Origin: Chinchilla lanigera
Taxonomy: Eukaryota; Chordata; Mammalia; Rodentia; Chinchillidae
Assembly: GCF_000276665.1 (NCBI RefSeq)
Contig: NW_004955463.1
Coordinates: forward strand, 7,300,797 to 7,364,796
DNA length: 64,000 nt
Direction of reading: 5' to 3'
In this document: positions 55,195 through 64,000 of the stretch, in pieces
Position numbering within the stretch: the stretch's first letter is position 1
How the letters are laid out: the number at the start of each line of letters is the position of its first letter
Notes under the pieces: generated by a model
The model's database searches: none
Told to the model about the DNA's origin: nothing
The model's input: only the letters and a program-made list of their open reading frames with translations
Program-made: the position numbers and the translations under genes

Positions 55195-55678
55195 AACAAT
55201 ACCTCAAAGTATGATACTTTGGTATGCTGAGTACTTTGAAATTAAGGAGATTGGAAGGTCTCAAGCAGTCTGTTTCTGACATTTTCCAGCCCCCACCTCC
55301 CACTTTTCTTTCTCCCTCGAAGCAAGTCACAGAATCCAGTTCCTCTTCTCTAAAGTGGGTCATAGAAACTATAATTCCTTGATACCACAGCAAGTCATGA
55401 AACCTGGAATGGTCACTTTTTTCCTTCTCCCTTGCAGATCCTCATTCCAGGGAGGCCTTGCCCCATACTTGGGAGAAAAGAAAGCTACACAGAAAGGCCA
55501 AGAAGATTCTCAAGACAACCTTGCTGGGATTTCTTTTCTAAGTCTATTACTATTATAGAACACCCTTTTCCAATTATACTTCTATATAGCTACCCATTCC
55601 TCACTCAACCTAAGCTTGAAGAGTTCTCCCTCAACATCTTTGTAATATAAAGCTTTGATCAAATAAAAGCATTACACT
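55195..55678 (+). mobile_element. Candidate ERVL-type solo LTR
   Basis: About 480 bp beginning near CCTCAAAGTATGATACTT, with AAGGTCTCAAGCAGTC and an AAATAAAAGC poly(A)-like signal just before its end. The order resembles old ERVL LTRs, but ends and target duplication could not be fixed. Confidence 0.4.
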
Positions 55679-55694
55679 CGTCTTTTTTTTTCTT

Positions 55695-55828
55695 TTTGAG
55701 ACAGTCCTGCTGTACAGTTCAAGCTGGCCTTGAACTATGTAGCCCAGGCTGGCCTCGAACTCGCAGAGACCCTCCTGCCTCAGCACTGAGTGCTGGCATT
55801 ACAGGCCTGTGCCACCGTGCCCAGATTG
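55695..55828 (-). mobile_element. B1 SINE
   Basis: TTTTTGAGACAGTCCTGC, GCCCAGGCTGGCCTCGAAC and CCACCGTGCCCAG. Confidence 0.88.
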
Positions 55829-56523
55829 TTTCTTACTTACCTTTTAGGAGTGTGGACCATGACCCTTATGATGGGTGATAAAAGGTTTTATATTGAGTTC
55901 CCAAAGCCCTACACAAGTAGTCATGCAAATTCATGTATATTAATCCTCTAGACTACAGTATAACAATAGTTTCTGTTGATTTAGTATAAAATAGCCATTT
56001 ACGTAGTCTCTCTCAGTAACATTACAGACTTGCTGTTCAATCTGTAAATGTACCAGTGCTAATAAATAGATTTATGCTTATAAAAGTGTAAAAAAAAATA
56101 AACTTTTATCTTCATTGTCAAAAAGAAGATATTTCCCTCTTTTCAGGCATGTAAAAACATATATACATATAGTTTTACATTTGTATCCTGACAAAGTAGA
56201 TACTCAAATCAGTGGTTTTTCTCTATTGGATTACTATCCTCTAAAATCTTGAAGTTCAGTTATAATAAGTTAAACTTCTCAGAAAAACCTTAACAATCAA
56301 AATATTATTATTCTTACGGTTTACCAGACACTAACAAAAATATCTACAATGAAAATTAGGATCAGATAAGGATTTAATTGCCCACATATATTCACAGTCA
56401 CACTCCTTAAAGACAGACCTTTCAGGAACAGCTATCATTGGTTTCAAAGGGCAGTAATTACAAATGCTTTGTATGAGGTAGTTATACATTCCAAGGATAT
56501 AGAATTGCCTATATCCCCAGCCT

Positions 56524-56630
56524 TGGGGCTGGGGATTTAGCTCAGCAGCACAGCACCTGCCTGGCAAGTGCAAGGTCATGAGTTTGATTCCAGATACTGG
56601 GAAAAAAAAACAAAAACAAAAACAAAACTA
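56524..56630 (+). mobile_element. ID SINE
   Basis: TGGGGCTGGGGATTTAGCTC and GGTCATGAGTTTGATTCC with an (AAAAAC)n tail. Confidence 0.88.
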
Positions 56631-56857
56631 GAACTGCCACCATAGAGACTATCTTTAATAGGCAATGTTGCTCATTAAAGGAATCATCAAATTTCCTCAG
56701 ATGTGTTCACAGTTTTGTGAACTCTGCTTATTATGCAACTTTACCTTATCTTGAAAAAGTCATTTCTGAAAAGTTAATTTCTGACAGTCTAATTCTACTA
56801 CTGAAATAATTTTATAAAACTGGAAGCATTTTAAAGGAAAACCAAATTACCCTAAAA

Positions 56858-56933
56858 CAGTGGTGGTGAACCTAATGCATGTGTGCCACAGCCGGCTACT
56901 ATCACTGAAAGCTCTAAAAGGTTTGCACCACTG
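56858..56933 (+). mobile_element. hAT-like MITE copy
   Basis: Ends CAGTGGTGGTGAACC and GGTTTGCACCACTG are good inverted repeats. The interior has GTGTGCCACAGCCGGCT and CTGAAAGCTCTAAAA. Confidence 0.65.
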
Positions 56934-56954
56934 TCTTACATCAACCACCAGCCC

Positions 56955-57122
56955 CATCCTCAGCACTGGGGGTTGAACCAGGGCGTTTGCACTGAGCTAC
57001 AGTCACAGTGCTCTTTTTATTTTGATAGATAGTCTTGCTGAGCTTAATTTTGCTATCCTCCTGCCTCAGTCTACCTACCAAACTGCTGAGATGACAGGCT
57101 TGCACCACCAGGCTGGGTAGAC
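56955..57122 (-). mobile_element. B1-ID fused SINE
   Basis: GGGGGTTGAACCAGGGCG and GAGCTACAGTCACAG, then ATCCTCCTGCCTCAGTC and CACCACCAGGCTGGG. Confidence 0.7.
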
Positions 57123-57617
57123 AGCACTTTCAAACAAATCAAATCATTGAATAAAACAATAGTGTTCTGGAAATATTTGCTGAACAACAAAAAACTCCTT
57201 ATTAATAAAGATGAGTAACAAAATATGAATGAGGCTATTTTTCACCTTTGACACAATACAGATTTAGGGGAAAACTAATTTCAACTGCACAATACATTCA
57301 AGAACTGGAGAATTAATCAATTTCATCACACCGAATAGGATATGTAGGCACTTCAAATGTCCTAAGTCATCTTTCAAGAAGCAAGAACATTTTGAAATGA
57401 CAAGGGAAATAGGAACACAGAAAAACAGACAAAGTTTACCAAAAATTGCAACTGCCAATTTTATAAAAGTAATCTCTGGGGATTGTGAAAAAGGTATTTT
57501 GCCTAATCTAAATACTTTGCAATCCAGATAGTTTGTCGTCCTTTAGTACCATAAGACCACTTTATAGTTTTGAAGTGCTCTAGTAAACTAGCTGGTATAC
57601 TGAGAGAAAAAACTGAG

Positions 57618-57780
57618 CATAGAGTGGTGGTGCAATGCCTGTAATACTAGCCAGAGGAACTTGAGGCAGCAAATTACAGGAGCCACTCTTCTAACTTTCC
57701 AAAATCCTGTCTCAAAAAGGCCAAGAATGTAGCTTAGTGGTAGAGGGGATCTAAGTTTGATCGCCAGAACCACAAAAAGC
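57618..57780 (+). mobile_element. B1-ID fused SINE
   Basis: GCAATGCCTGTAATACTAGC, ATCCTGTCTCAAAAAGG and AGAATGTAGCTTAGTGG. Confidence 0.65.
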
Positions 57781-57817
57781 ATAAAAACTGGTTCTCAACT
57801 GTTTTTCTTTTTATCAG

Positions 57818-57890
57818 TGCTGGTGATCAAACCCATGGACCTTTCCCATGCCAGGCAAGTGATCTAACGTTGAGCAACTTTCCGAGCCCC
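57818..57890 (-). mobile_element. ID SINE, diverged
   Basis: GTGATCAAACCCATGGACC, GCCAGGCAAGTGATCTAAC and TTTCCGAGCCCC. Confidence 0.65.
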
Positions 57891-58044
57891 AAGGTCTTTT
57901 GAAATTGAGTAAAAGTAATAACGTTTTACTGGTTGTACAAAGCACTTCAACGCATTAAGTTACAGAAATAAAATGTGGTGGGATATATACTAATATTGAA
58001 ATTATCACTGACGACTAGACGGAAAATTTCAAAAAGTGTAAGAA

Positions 58045-58225
58045 CTGGGAATGATGACACATATTTGCAACCCCAGTATTCAGGGAGGATGAGGCAAGGA
58101 AGAGCTCAAGGCTGAGGCCAGCCCGGGCAACTTAGCGACTTAGACCTTGTTTCAAAAGCAAGCAGGGATAGGGATGCAGCTCAGTGCGAAGGTCTTGAGT
58201 TCAGTACCGGTACCACAATATAGAA
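58045..58225 (+). mobile_element. B1-ID fused SINE
   Basis: GGAATGATGACACATATTTG, GGCCAGCCCGGGCAACTTA and GGGATGCAGCTCAGTGC. Confidence 0.68.
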
Positions 58226-59088
58226 ATTCAAGAAGTTTAAGTTTAAGTCATCAAGCTCACCTTCCTATTGGTTAATACTTCTAAAGTGAAGTCCTTATTT
58301 TTTGATAGTTCTACTATTTAATATACTTTCAACAATGAAAATATGTATGGCTATTCAGATTTTTAAGACACTTGACATCTTTATGACCAGGTCAGGTTCA
58401 AATTTTTAGAATATCTGGGCAACAAGGTAAAAATGGATTTTGATTTTTTTAACCAAAGGCTTTTAAGAAAGTGAACAATAACAAAGCACTGAACATACTA
58501 GTAAGTATCGACTGCTCTCAACTTCCCTTCAACAACTGTTACAAATGTGCCCGTATCCAAGCAGCAGTTATGTTTTGAATGAAGCCTAAAACCTTTAAAA
58601 AGAACCAATTAATAAAAGTAACTTTTCTAAATGTGAATTAAACATTTCCTTTAACGTTTTTACCACTTGTGCGCCTCTACACACCACACAGTTGTCAAAA
58701 AGACATCTAAAAATTCAAAAAAGCAAGTGATAATTTTGTGGCTCTACAACTATACTTCGAAGCAGCCTACTAGGTCACCCCAAAAGCAAACAATACACTG
58801 CGGCGTTGAGATAGTTCACAACGCACTTAGAGCCCACATTATTGCAACTTGAGTTGAACTGTGATTCTTTCAAAGCCTAGGAGTTAGCAGTAATCTCAAC
58901 CTTTCCACTTCCCAAAACACCATTAAACTCTTGCCCTCATACAGCCACTACAGAGGCCACGTGCCTAAAAATCGAACGTTTCAAAAAAAAAAAAAAAAAA
59001 AAAAATTCAACTACACCATGGAAAGGAAGGAAACTGCCTTAAAGATCCAGGTTGAGATGGGCTTAGGAAATTGCTTATACTAAAGTAC

Positions 59089-59420
59089 CTGCGGTCACCG
59101 GACTTGCTCTGCACCCACACCACTCCAGAATCACAAGTTTCCGTACACTGCTCGAAGCGTTGAAACCAGATCACGGAGAAGCCCACTCCGCACAGCACCA
59201 CTCAGCCCTTACAACGGCCAAAGCGGCCGCACACGCGGCCGTCCCATCCCCTCGCCCCGGCACCCGGCTCGGAGCCCGCTGGCAGCCCACGCGCCCTCAC
59301 CTACCCGGACTCCGCGGCGCCCGCCGTCGTGGGCAGCGAGGCAGCGGGCAGCCGGCGCCGGAGGGCATCGTCCAAGTGAGCGCAACCTGAGCGGCTTCCC
59401 GACTCGCCCCAGCTGCTAGT
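59089..59420 (-). other. Candidate TEX15 first exon(s) in the CpG island
   Basis: Two good donors lie on the TEX15 strand at the gene-proximal edge of the CpG island: GACCGCAG|GTACTTTAG (exon side at 59089) and CGGGTAG|GTGAGG (exon side at 59301). Either could splice to the 76-nt exon. Short frames from ATGs near 59370 would stop within that exon, so first-exon coding of TEX15 is not supported. The transcription start cannot be read from sequence alone; the upper limit given is a guess. Confidence 0.4.
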
Positions 59421-59503
59421 GCCGACTCTTCGGCTAGGCAGCAGCCCCGCCCCGCGGAGCCACGCCCACTCCCCGCCACGCCCCCTGAACGCGGGGCGAG
59501 GTC

Positions 59504-59542
59504 GGGGGCGGCGCGGGGGCGGCACGGGGGCGGCACGGGGGG
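59504..59542 (+). promoter_or_regulatory. G-quadruplex-prone 11-bp tandem repeat in promoter
   Basis: Four runs of five to six G are separated by identical-length 6-base loops (CGGCGC, CGGCAC, CGGCAC), forming an 11-bp tandem unit. This meets the usual pattern for an intramolecular G-quadruplex and also gives overlapping GC-box-like GGGGCGG sites. It sits about 20 bp from the CACGTG at 59561. Structure formation is inferred. Confidence 0.6.
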
Positions 59543-59560
59543 AGTGGAGGGAGGTCGCAG

Positions 59561-59566
59561 CACGTG
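59561..59566. promoter_or_regulatory. CACGTG E-box in the CpG island
   Basis: A perfect palindromic CACGTG sits at the core of the gene-proximal lobe. Its likely readers are bHLH-ZIP factors such as MGA/MAX or USF. The same motif recurs at 58958-58963 and 60318-60323. Confidence 0.5.
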
Positions 59567-59611
59567 CTCCGCTGCCTTGGGCAACGGCGAAGGAGCGCGC
59601 TCCACGGGCAC

Positions 59612-59775
59612 CAAGCCTGTAACCCCCGCACTCTGGGAGGCTGAGGCAGAAGGATCGCAAGTTCGAGCTCAACCTGGGCAATTTAGTGAGAGCCTGTCTC
59701 AAAAAATTAAATAGGGCTGAGGAAGTAGCTCAGTATGAAAGCCTTGCGTTTAATCCCCAGTAGCGAAGAGAACAA
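59612..59775 (+). mobile_element. B1-ID fused SINE inside the CpG island
   Basis: CTCTGGGAGGCTGAGGCAG, GCCTGTCTCAAAAAATTAA, then GGCTGAGGAAGTAGCTCAG and TTTAATCCCCAGTAGC. It is placed within the promoter region, between GC-rich lobes at 59.2-59.6 and 59.85-60.35 kb. Confidence 0.82.
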
Positions 59776-60439
59776 ATACAAAAACAAAGACCTCCTCAAC
59801 AAAAACCCCCAACAACTCGCCTAACAAGTGGAGAGGCTGGTGAGGCCTGGTCCGGGCAAGGCTTCGTTCTGGAGTCGGGGCTGCCTCGGTGGCTCCGCGC
59901 ACGGGTAGGCAGGGGCTACGACCCAGAGCCGGGAGTTCGAGGCCAGAACCCGCCCCCTTCCCCCAAACCAACCTTAATGGTCATGCTTCTCCTGTAACTT
60001 ACCAGAAGCTTGCTAGTTTCTAACCGACCCCAGCACACTCCTCACAAACCTTGAGTGGCCTTTTTCCAGTCAGTCCTTCAGAACCTCATCCTTAGCGCAG
60101 AATTGAGCTTCCACCTCCGGAGTTCACGAAGGTTCAGGAACAAAGTGGAACGCATGTGCAGCAGGCGGGGTGGGCAGCTCGGACTGCGCCTGCGCGGTGG
60201 GCGGGGCAAACGACCGCGAGGGCTCATAGGATCTGGCAGCGAGGGGGGCGTGGATCGCCACGCAGGTGCTTGCGGCTGGGTCCCAGTGCCTGTGTCATTC
60301 ACTCCAGTTCCTCTGGTCACGTGGGCGCTGTATCCTCTCACAGCACAAAGAGGGGGAATACAGTATTTTGAGAGCCCACATTCACATAATTTGTATTGCA
60401 GTATATTGTTCTAATTGTCCAATTTTATTATTATTGGAT

Positions 60440-60610
60440 GTTACTCTTACTGATTTATAAATTAAACTTTATCGTAGATATGTACATACACGTAGGAAAA
60501 ACCCTATGTCTAGGCCTCAGAACTATCTGTGGTTTCAGGCATCCACTAGGGCGTCTGGGAATGCATTGCTTGTGAAAACCACAAACTACTGTAAATAAAA
60601 GGCACCAACG
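60440..60610 (+). mobile_element. Tigger/mariner-like DNA element remnant
   Basis: AACTTTATCGTAGATATGTA, CTATCTGTGGTTTCAGGCAT and CCACTAGGGCGTCTGGGAA form the pattern of a common mammalian DNA-transposon MITE. Related text occurs near 25.69-25.76 kb. Confidence 0.45.
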
Positions 60611-60784
60611 TTGAGTACCACAAGGAAGCTGGAAAAAATTGTTTTGTGAACACTATAAACTAAACTAAACCCATAACTTCAGTTTGCTCCTATTTTTTTA
60701 GCCTCATTTTTGTCTTGAAATTCTGAAACAGTCTGCCAGTTATGTTCTAAAATATTAATTCTCTATCCCTTATTGTTTTCTTAG

Positions 60785-61490
60785 ATTTTTTTATTTTAAA
60801 GAGAGAAAGATAAAAAGAAATAAAAATGGTACAGAGTTTCAAAACAGAATAAGAAATTAACAATGGTTAATGTATTGCATACTGTCGTCTTCAAAGTAGT
60901 TGCTCAGGTTACAAGATGTAGGCATGCAAAATTAATCAACCAGTGTAAGCACAAACCAATCTTTTCAATGGACTGAAAAAAATGAGAAGTATAATTTTGC
61001 TATCTTCATTGATTGGTTAGTTTATTTTTATTTTAAAGAGAATAATAAAGAACAATAGCAAAATACCAATAACAGACAAAAACAAAACAAAGCAAAAACA
61101 ATAAAAATGATACAGAGTTTCAGAACAAAATGACAGGATTTAACAGTGGTTGTTATATTACATATTGTTATCTTCAATGAAGTTGCTCAGATTCCTAGAT
61201 GTGAGAGGGCAAGACTGATCAAACCATTAAAGAGAATAAAAAAATAAAAGCAAAAAACCCATTAGAAATGATACAGAGTTTCACTAGACAGGATGGTAGG
61301 AATTCACCAGCGGTTGTTATATTGCATATTGTTGTCTTCAAATTAGTTATTTAGATTACAAGATATAAGCATGCAAAATTGGTCAAAAAGAAAAAATATT
61401 AGGCATATTTATTATTTCAATAAACCATAAGACATCAGCAGTACAGTTATCCCGGCTACCTTTCTATATATGTATATATATATTTTTTCC
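60785..61490 (-). mobile_element. Cluster of three tandem L1 3'-end units
   Basis: Units start near 60790, 61030 and 61230, each opening with TTTAAAGAGA(G/A)-type text. Each passes through GATACAGAGTTTCA...ATGGTTGTTATATTACATA and ATCTTCAA...GTTGCTCAG, and ends GGCATGCAAAATTGGTCAA. Confidence 0.65.
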
Positions 61491-61952
61491 CTTCCTTCTT
61501 TCTTTTTCTCCTTTCCCTCATCCCAGTTTGATTGGTTAGTTTATATTCATCTTTTTTCTTTTCATCGATATATCGGTTAGTTAGTATGCATCTTACTTCA
61601 CTTAAGATTTTGAAGACACGAGTGTGACTCTGAGGTCATACATCCCATAAGTTTATATAAATCATATTTTCATTACTTTTATTTCAAAAATAATTAATAT
61701 TTGCATTTTTCTTCTTCACATCGTTATTTTGGAAAAGCGTTTTTAATTTTGAAGTGATTTGGAAGGATGTTTTTGTCTTGTTTTCAACTCCAGACTAACT
61801 GTAACGTGGTCAGAAAGTATGACCTACGCAATTTTGGTTTGGGGAACTTATTGGGATTAATTTAATTGTGTTAATATTCATAAAATTCTCATAGCATATA
61901 AAGTTTAGCATACACAATTCTGTCTTTTTGGTTAAATTATTTAGACCCTTTT

Positions 61953-62033
61953 TCAGAGGTGCCAGGAATTGAACTCAGGATCCTCAGGCTTGCTAGGGAG
62001 GCACTGCACCACTGAGCTAAATACCTGGCCCTT
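61953..62033 (-). mobile_element. ID SINE
   Basis: GCCAGGAATTGAACTCAGG, GCACTGCACCACTGAGC and TAAATACCTGGCCC. Confidence 0.75.
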
Positions 62034-62429
62034 TATTTAGACTATTGAAATCTTCATTTTGTTTAATACTTTTGTGTGTTGATCTTTCCAAGAAATATGT
62101 TTCCAGAGAAATATGTTTCTATCCATTTCTTCTTGGATTTGTAGCCATTTAAAAATATATATGTAGGCCTGTAGTATTTAGTACACAAAATTTCACGAAT
62201 ATTACATTTTGTGCATCTTTATTAAAATGAAATATTTTTATCACATTTTGAATATTTTTCTCTGTTGAATTCCACTTTAACTCACATTAATACCACCCCC
62301 TTCTTTCTGTTTGTATTTGCATATTGTTCAGCCAAGCTTTTGTTTTAAACTTTTCTGTGTAATTTAGTTTACATGTATTTCTAATAAATAATGTATAATT
62401 AGATATTGTTGTTTCTTTTTTAAAGGGAT

Positions 62430-62565
62430 TTTAGCTTGGTATGTGGTATGTGGTGTGTGGTACACACTTGTAATCCAGCACTTGGGAGGCTGAGGCTGGA
62501 GGATTGACATGACTTTGAGGCCAGCCTGTCTGGTCAGTCATAGCAAGACCGTCTCAATTTACAGT
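62430..62565 (+). mobile_element. B1 SINE
   Basis: TGGTACACACTTGTAATCC, AGCACTTGGGAGGCTGAGG and AGCAAGACCGTCTC. It lies head to head with a minus-strand B1-ID. Confidence 0.7.
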
Positions 62566-62742
62566 ACTGGGGAATGAATTAGGGGTTTCACCCTGAGCTA
62601 CATCCCAGATTTTTTTTTTTTTAAATTTTGATTCAGGGTCTCACTAAATTGCTAAGTTGCTCAGGCTAGTCTAGAATTTATGGTTCTTTTGCCTCTGTCT
62701 CCCAGAATTCTGGGATTATAGGCATTTGCCACCGTGGGTACC
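62565..62742 (-). mobile_element. B1-ID fused SINE
   Basis: GTACTGGGGAATGAATTAGG and GAGCTACATCCCAGA (ID part), a poly(T), then GGGTCTCACTAAATTGC and CTGGGATTATAGGCA (B1 part). Confidence 0.72.
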
Positions 62743-62997
62743 TGAAATATTTTTGTTAAGTGATACTAAAGCATACTGTCTAATTTCCACCACAGATGAA
62801 AATAGTATCTATTGATTTCCCGTTTTTTTTTTTATAACAGAAATTAACATAATTTACATCCCAATTATTGATACCATCTGGAATTTTAGCTCAACTTTAT
62901 ATTAAATTATTTCTCTTTTTTCAATAATTATTGCTGTTTTTAATTTTAGTTAAAAGTATTACTCAGAATTAAGTCAATGTTTTTACATGTTTTACAG

Positions 62998-63058
62998 TGT
63001 TCAAATACAATATTGATCTCTCTCTCTTTCTCTTTCTCTGTCTCATTCTCTCTCTGGC
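62998..63058 (+). repeat. (TC)n-rich low-complexity tract
   Basis: TCTC/TTTC/TGTC repeats of about 55 bp. Confidence 0.8.
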
Positions 63059-63784
63059 TTGGTAATTGATGGATCCTTGAGCCTGCAGACTAAGTACTTT
63101 CCTGCAATCAAAGTTTTATTCTGTTACCATGTCCATTATAGAATATGTGCTATTTGTTTTGCTTGCTTCTTCAGTAAAGCAATTTCTGAAAATGTTTTTA
63201 TGTCCTTTATCTTTCATTTTTATATTTCCTGTTTAGCATTTTCCTCTTTGTTTTTCTCTACAATCTGTGAGATCTTTTTTTGTTCTGCATACCCGCAGTT
63301 CAGTTTTTACTTTATTTTGAACTTTTCAAAAGCTCAGCTACTCTCAAACTTGGTAAGTTCTATGAAGTTTTATCTGGACTCACCCATTGTTAACATTTTG
63401 ACATATGTGGTTTACTAGAATACATAGGTACACCTTATCCTTTCTTGCTTGGCATACATAATGTGTCATTACAATTGTGGAAACATGAGAGTAAGATACA
63501 GTACATACATCATGATTCCATCCTTTCAGTTTCTGTCTCCTGAAAGCAAGGACTTTTTTCTTACCTAACCACATGACAATACTATAATTGTATAATACAG
63601 TTCATACAGTTCACCAGTTGTTCCAATAATTGGTAAATATATTCTAATACAAGAGCCAATCAGCAACCACACATCACATTTTGTTGTCATGTTTCTTGAC
63701 TTGCCTTACGCCTAGACTTTTCTCAGCTTTGGTTTGTCATGACTTCAAATCCCTCCCCCTGCCTTCTGGATATTTTCCCAGAAG

Positions 63785-64000
63785 ATCTGAAAACATCATA
63801 TCACAGCAATATATGTGCACCCATGTTTATAGCAGCACAATTTGTAATTGCTAAAATGTGGAAACAACCCAAATATCCACCCACTGAGGAATGGATAAAA
63901 AAATTGTGGTACTTTTATATAATGGAATATTACTTAGCTATAAAGAAAGATCAACTTGAGGCTTTTACAGGTAGATGGTCAAAACTAGAGACCATACTCA
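63785..64000 (+). mobile_element. L1 LINE ORF2 tail, continues beyond the window
   Basis: The text (CCCATGTTTATAGCAGCACA, GGAATGGATAAAAAAATTGT, GGCTTTTACAGGTAGATGG) matches the last part of L1 ORF2 and aligns closely with 46855-47035 in this same window. Confidence 0.88.

Larger units (their letters stand above)
59150..60350. promoter_or_regulatory. CpG island, likely TEX15 (possibly bidirectional) promoter
   Basis: CpG-rich sequence stands out sharply from the AT-rich surroundings. It contains GC boxes (GGGCGGGGC at 60199-60207), an NRF1-like TGCGCCTGCGCG at 60185-60196, and CACGTG E-boxes at 59561 and 60318, with another just outside at 58958. It lies upstream of the first candidate TEX15 exons. 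Germline genes of this class are known to have CpG promoters silenced by DNA methylation and by MGA/MAX/E2F6 (PRC1.6) through CACGTG-type sites; applying that here is inference. A B1-ID SINE at about 59612-59775 splits the island into two lobes. Confidence 0.7.

Noticed and set aside
59301..59702. Long GC-rich minus-strand frames in the CpG island as a TEX15 N-terminal extension
   Set aside because: Joined to the 76-nt exon or to 36448 they run into stops; long frames are expected by chance in GC-rich DNA.
60055..60414. 119-codon plus-strand frame at the island edge as a new gene
   Set aside because: Arg/Gly-rich translation of GC-rich DNA with no family similarity seen; kept only as part of the divergent-transcription question.

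Overview
The window is nuclear DNA of a rodent. Protein-coding sequence is confined to spliced exons on the minus strand. The rest is dense in 7SL-derived B1 SINEs, tRNA-derived ID SINEs, fused B1-ID (B1-dID type) SINEs, L1 LINEs and MaLR-type LTRs. No B2 or B4 elements were seen. This repeat mix suggests a squirrel- or beaver-related lineage (Sciuromorpha/Castorimorpha) rather than mouse or rat; the exact species is not resolved.

The one real protein-coding gene is TEX15, a germline factor for transposon silencing and meiosis, read right to left. Eight coding exons were placed from splice signals and phase: 36448-36298 (holding the start codon), 24948-24783, 19642-19405, 16528-16382, 15396-15234, the giant 14053-6867 exon (7187 nt), 2498-2440 (59 nt), and 858-1, which runs off the left edge. 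All reading phases agree and give about 2985 codons in the window. The N-terminal exons build the DUF3715 domain shared with TASOR. The giant exon holds a long disordered region followed by two diverged copies of a TEX15-type helical domain. An upstream 76-nt exon (43148-43073) is probably 5' UTR and carries an upstream ORF overlapping the start codon. A CpG island at about 59.15-60.35 kb is the likely promoter, with two candidate first-exon donors (59301 and 59089).

Region by region: 1-16.5 kb holds the 3' two thirds of the gene, with SINEs, an L1 split by an LTR, a hAT fossil and a Tigger-like element in the introns. 16.5-36.3 kb holds the N-terminal coding exons, ID insertions, inverted and tandem L1 3'-end units, a clean solo LTR, a protocadherin-gamma-like gene fragment, and about 7.5 kb of ancient minus-strand L1. 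36.4-59 kb is the long 5' intron region with SINEs, MLT-type LTRs, a dead 2.4 kb L1 and a MaLR internal region with its 3' LTR. 59-60.4 kb is the CpG island, itself split by a SINE. 60.4-64 kb is flanking sequence with another cluster of L1 3'-end units and an L1 tail at the edge.

No prokaryotic features, CRISPR arrays, functional tRNA or rRNA genes, or intact mobile-element genes were found. The notable observations are regulatory (promoter E-boxes, a G-quadruplex run, the upstream ORF) and repeat-derived (a roughly 80-bp hAT-like MITE family with an 8-bp target duplication, and multi-unit L1 3' ends).
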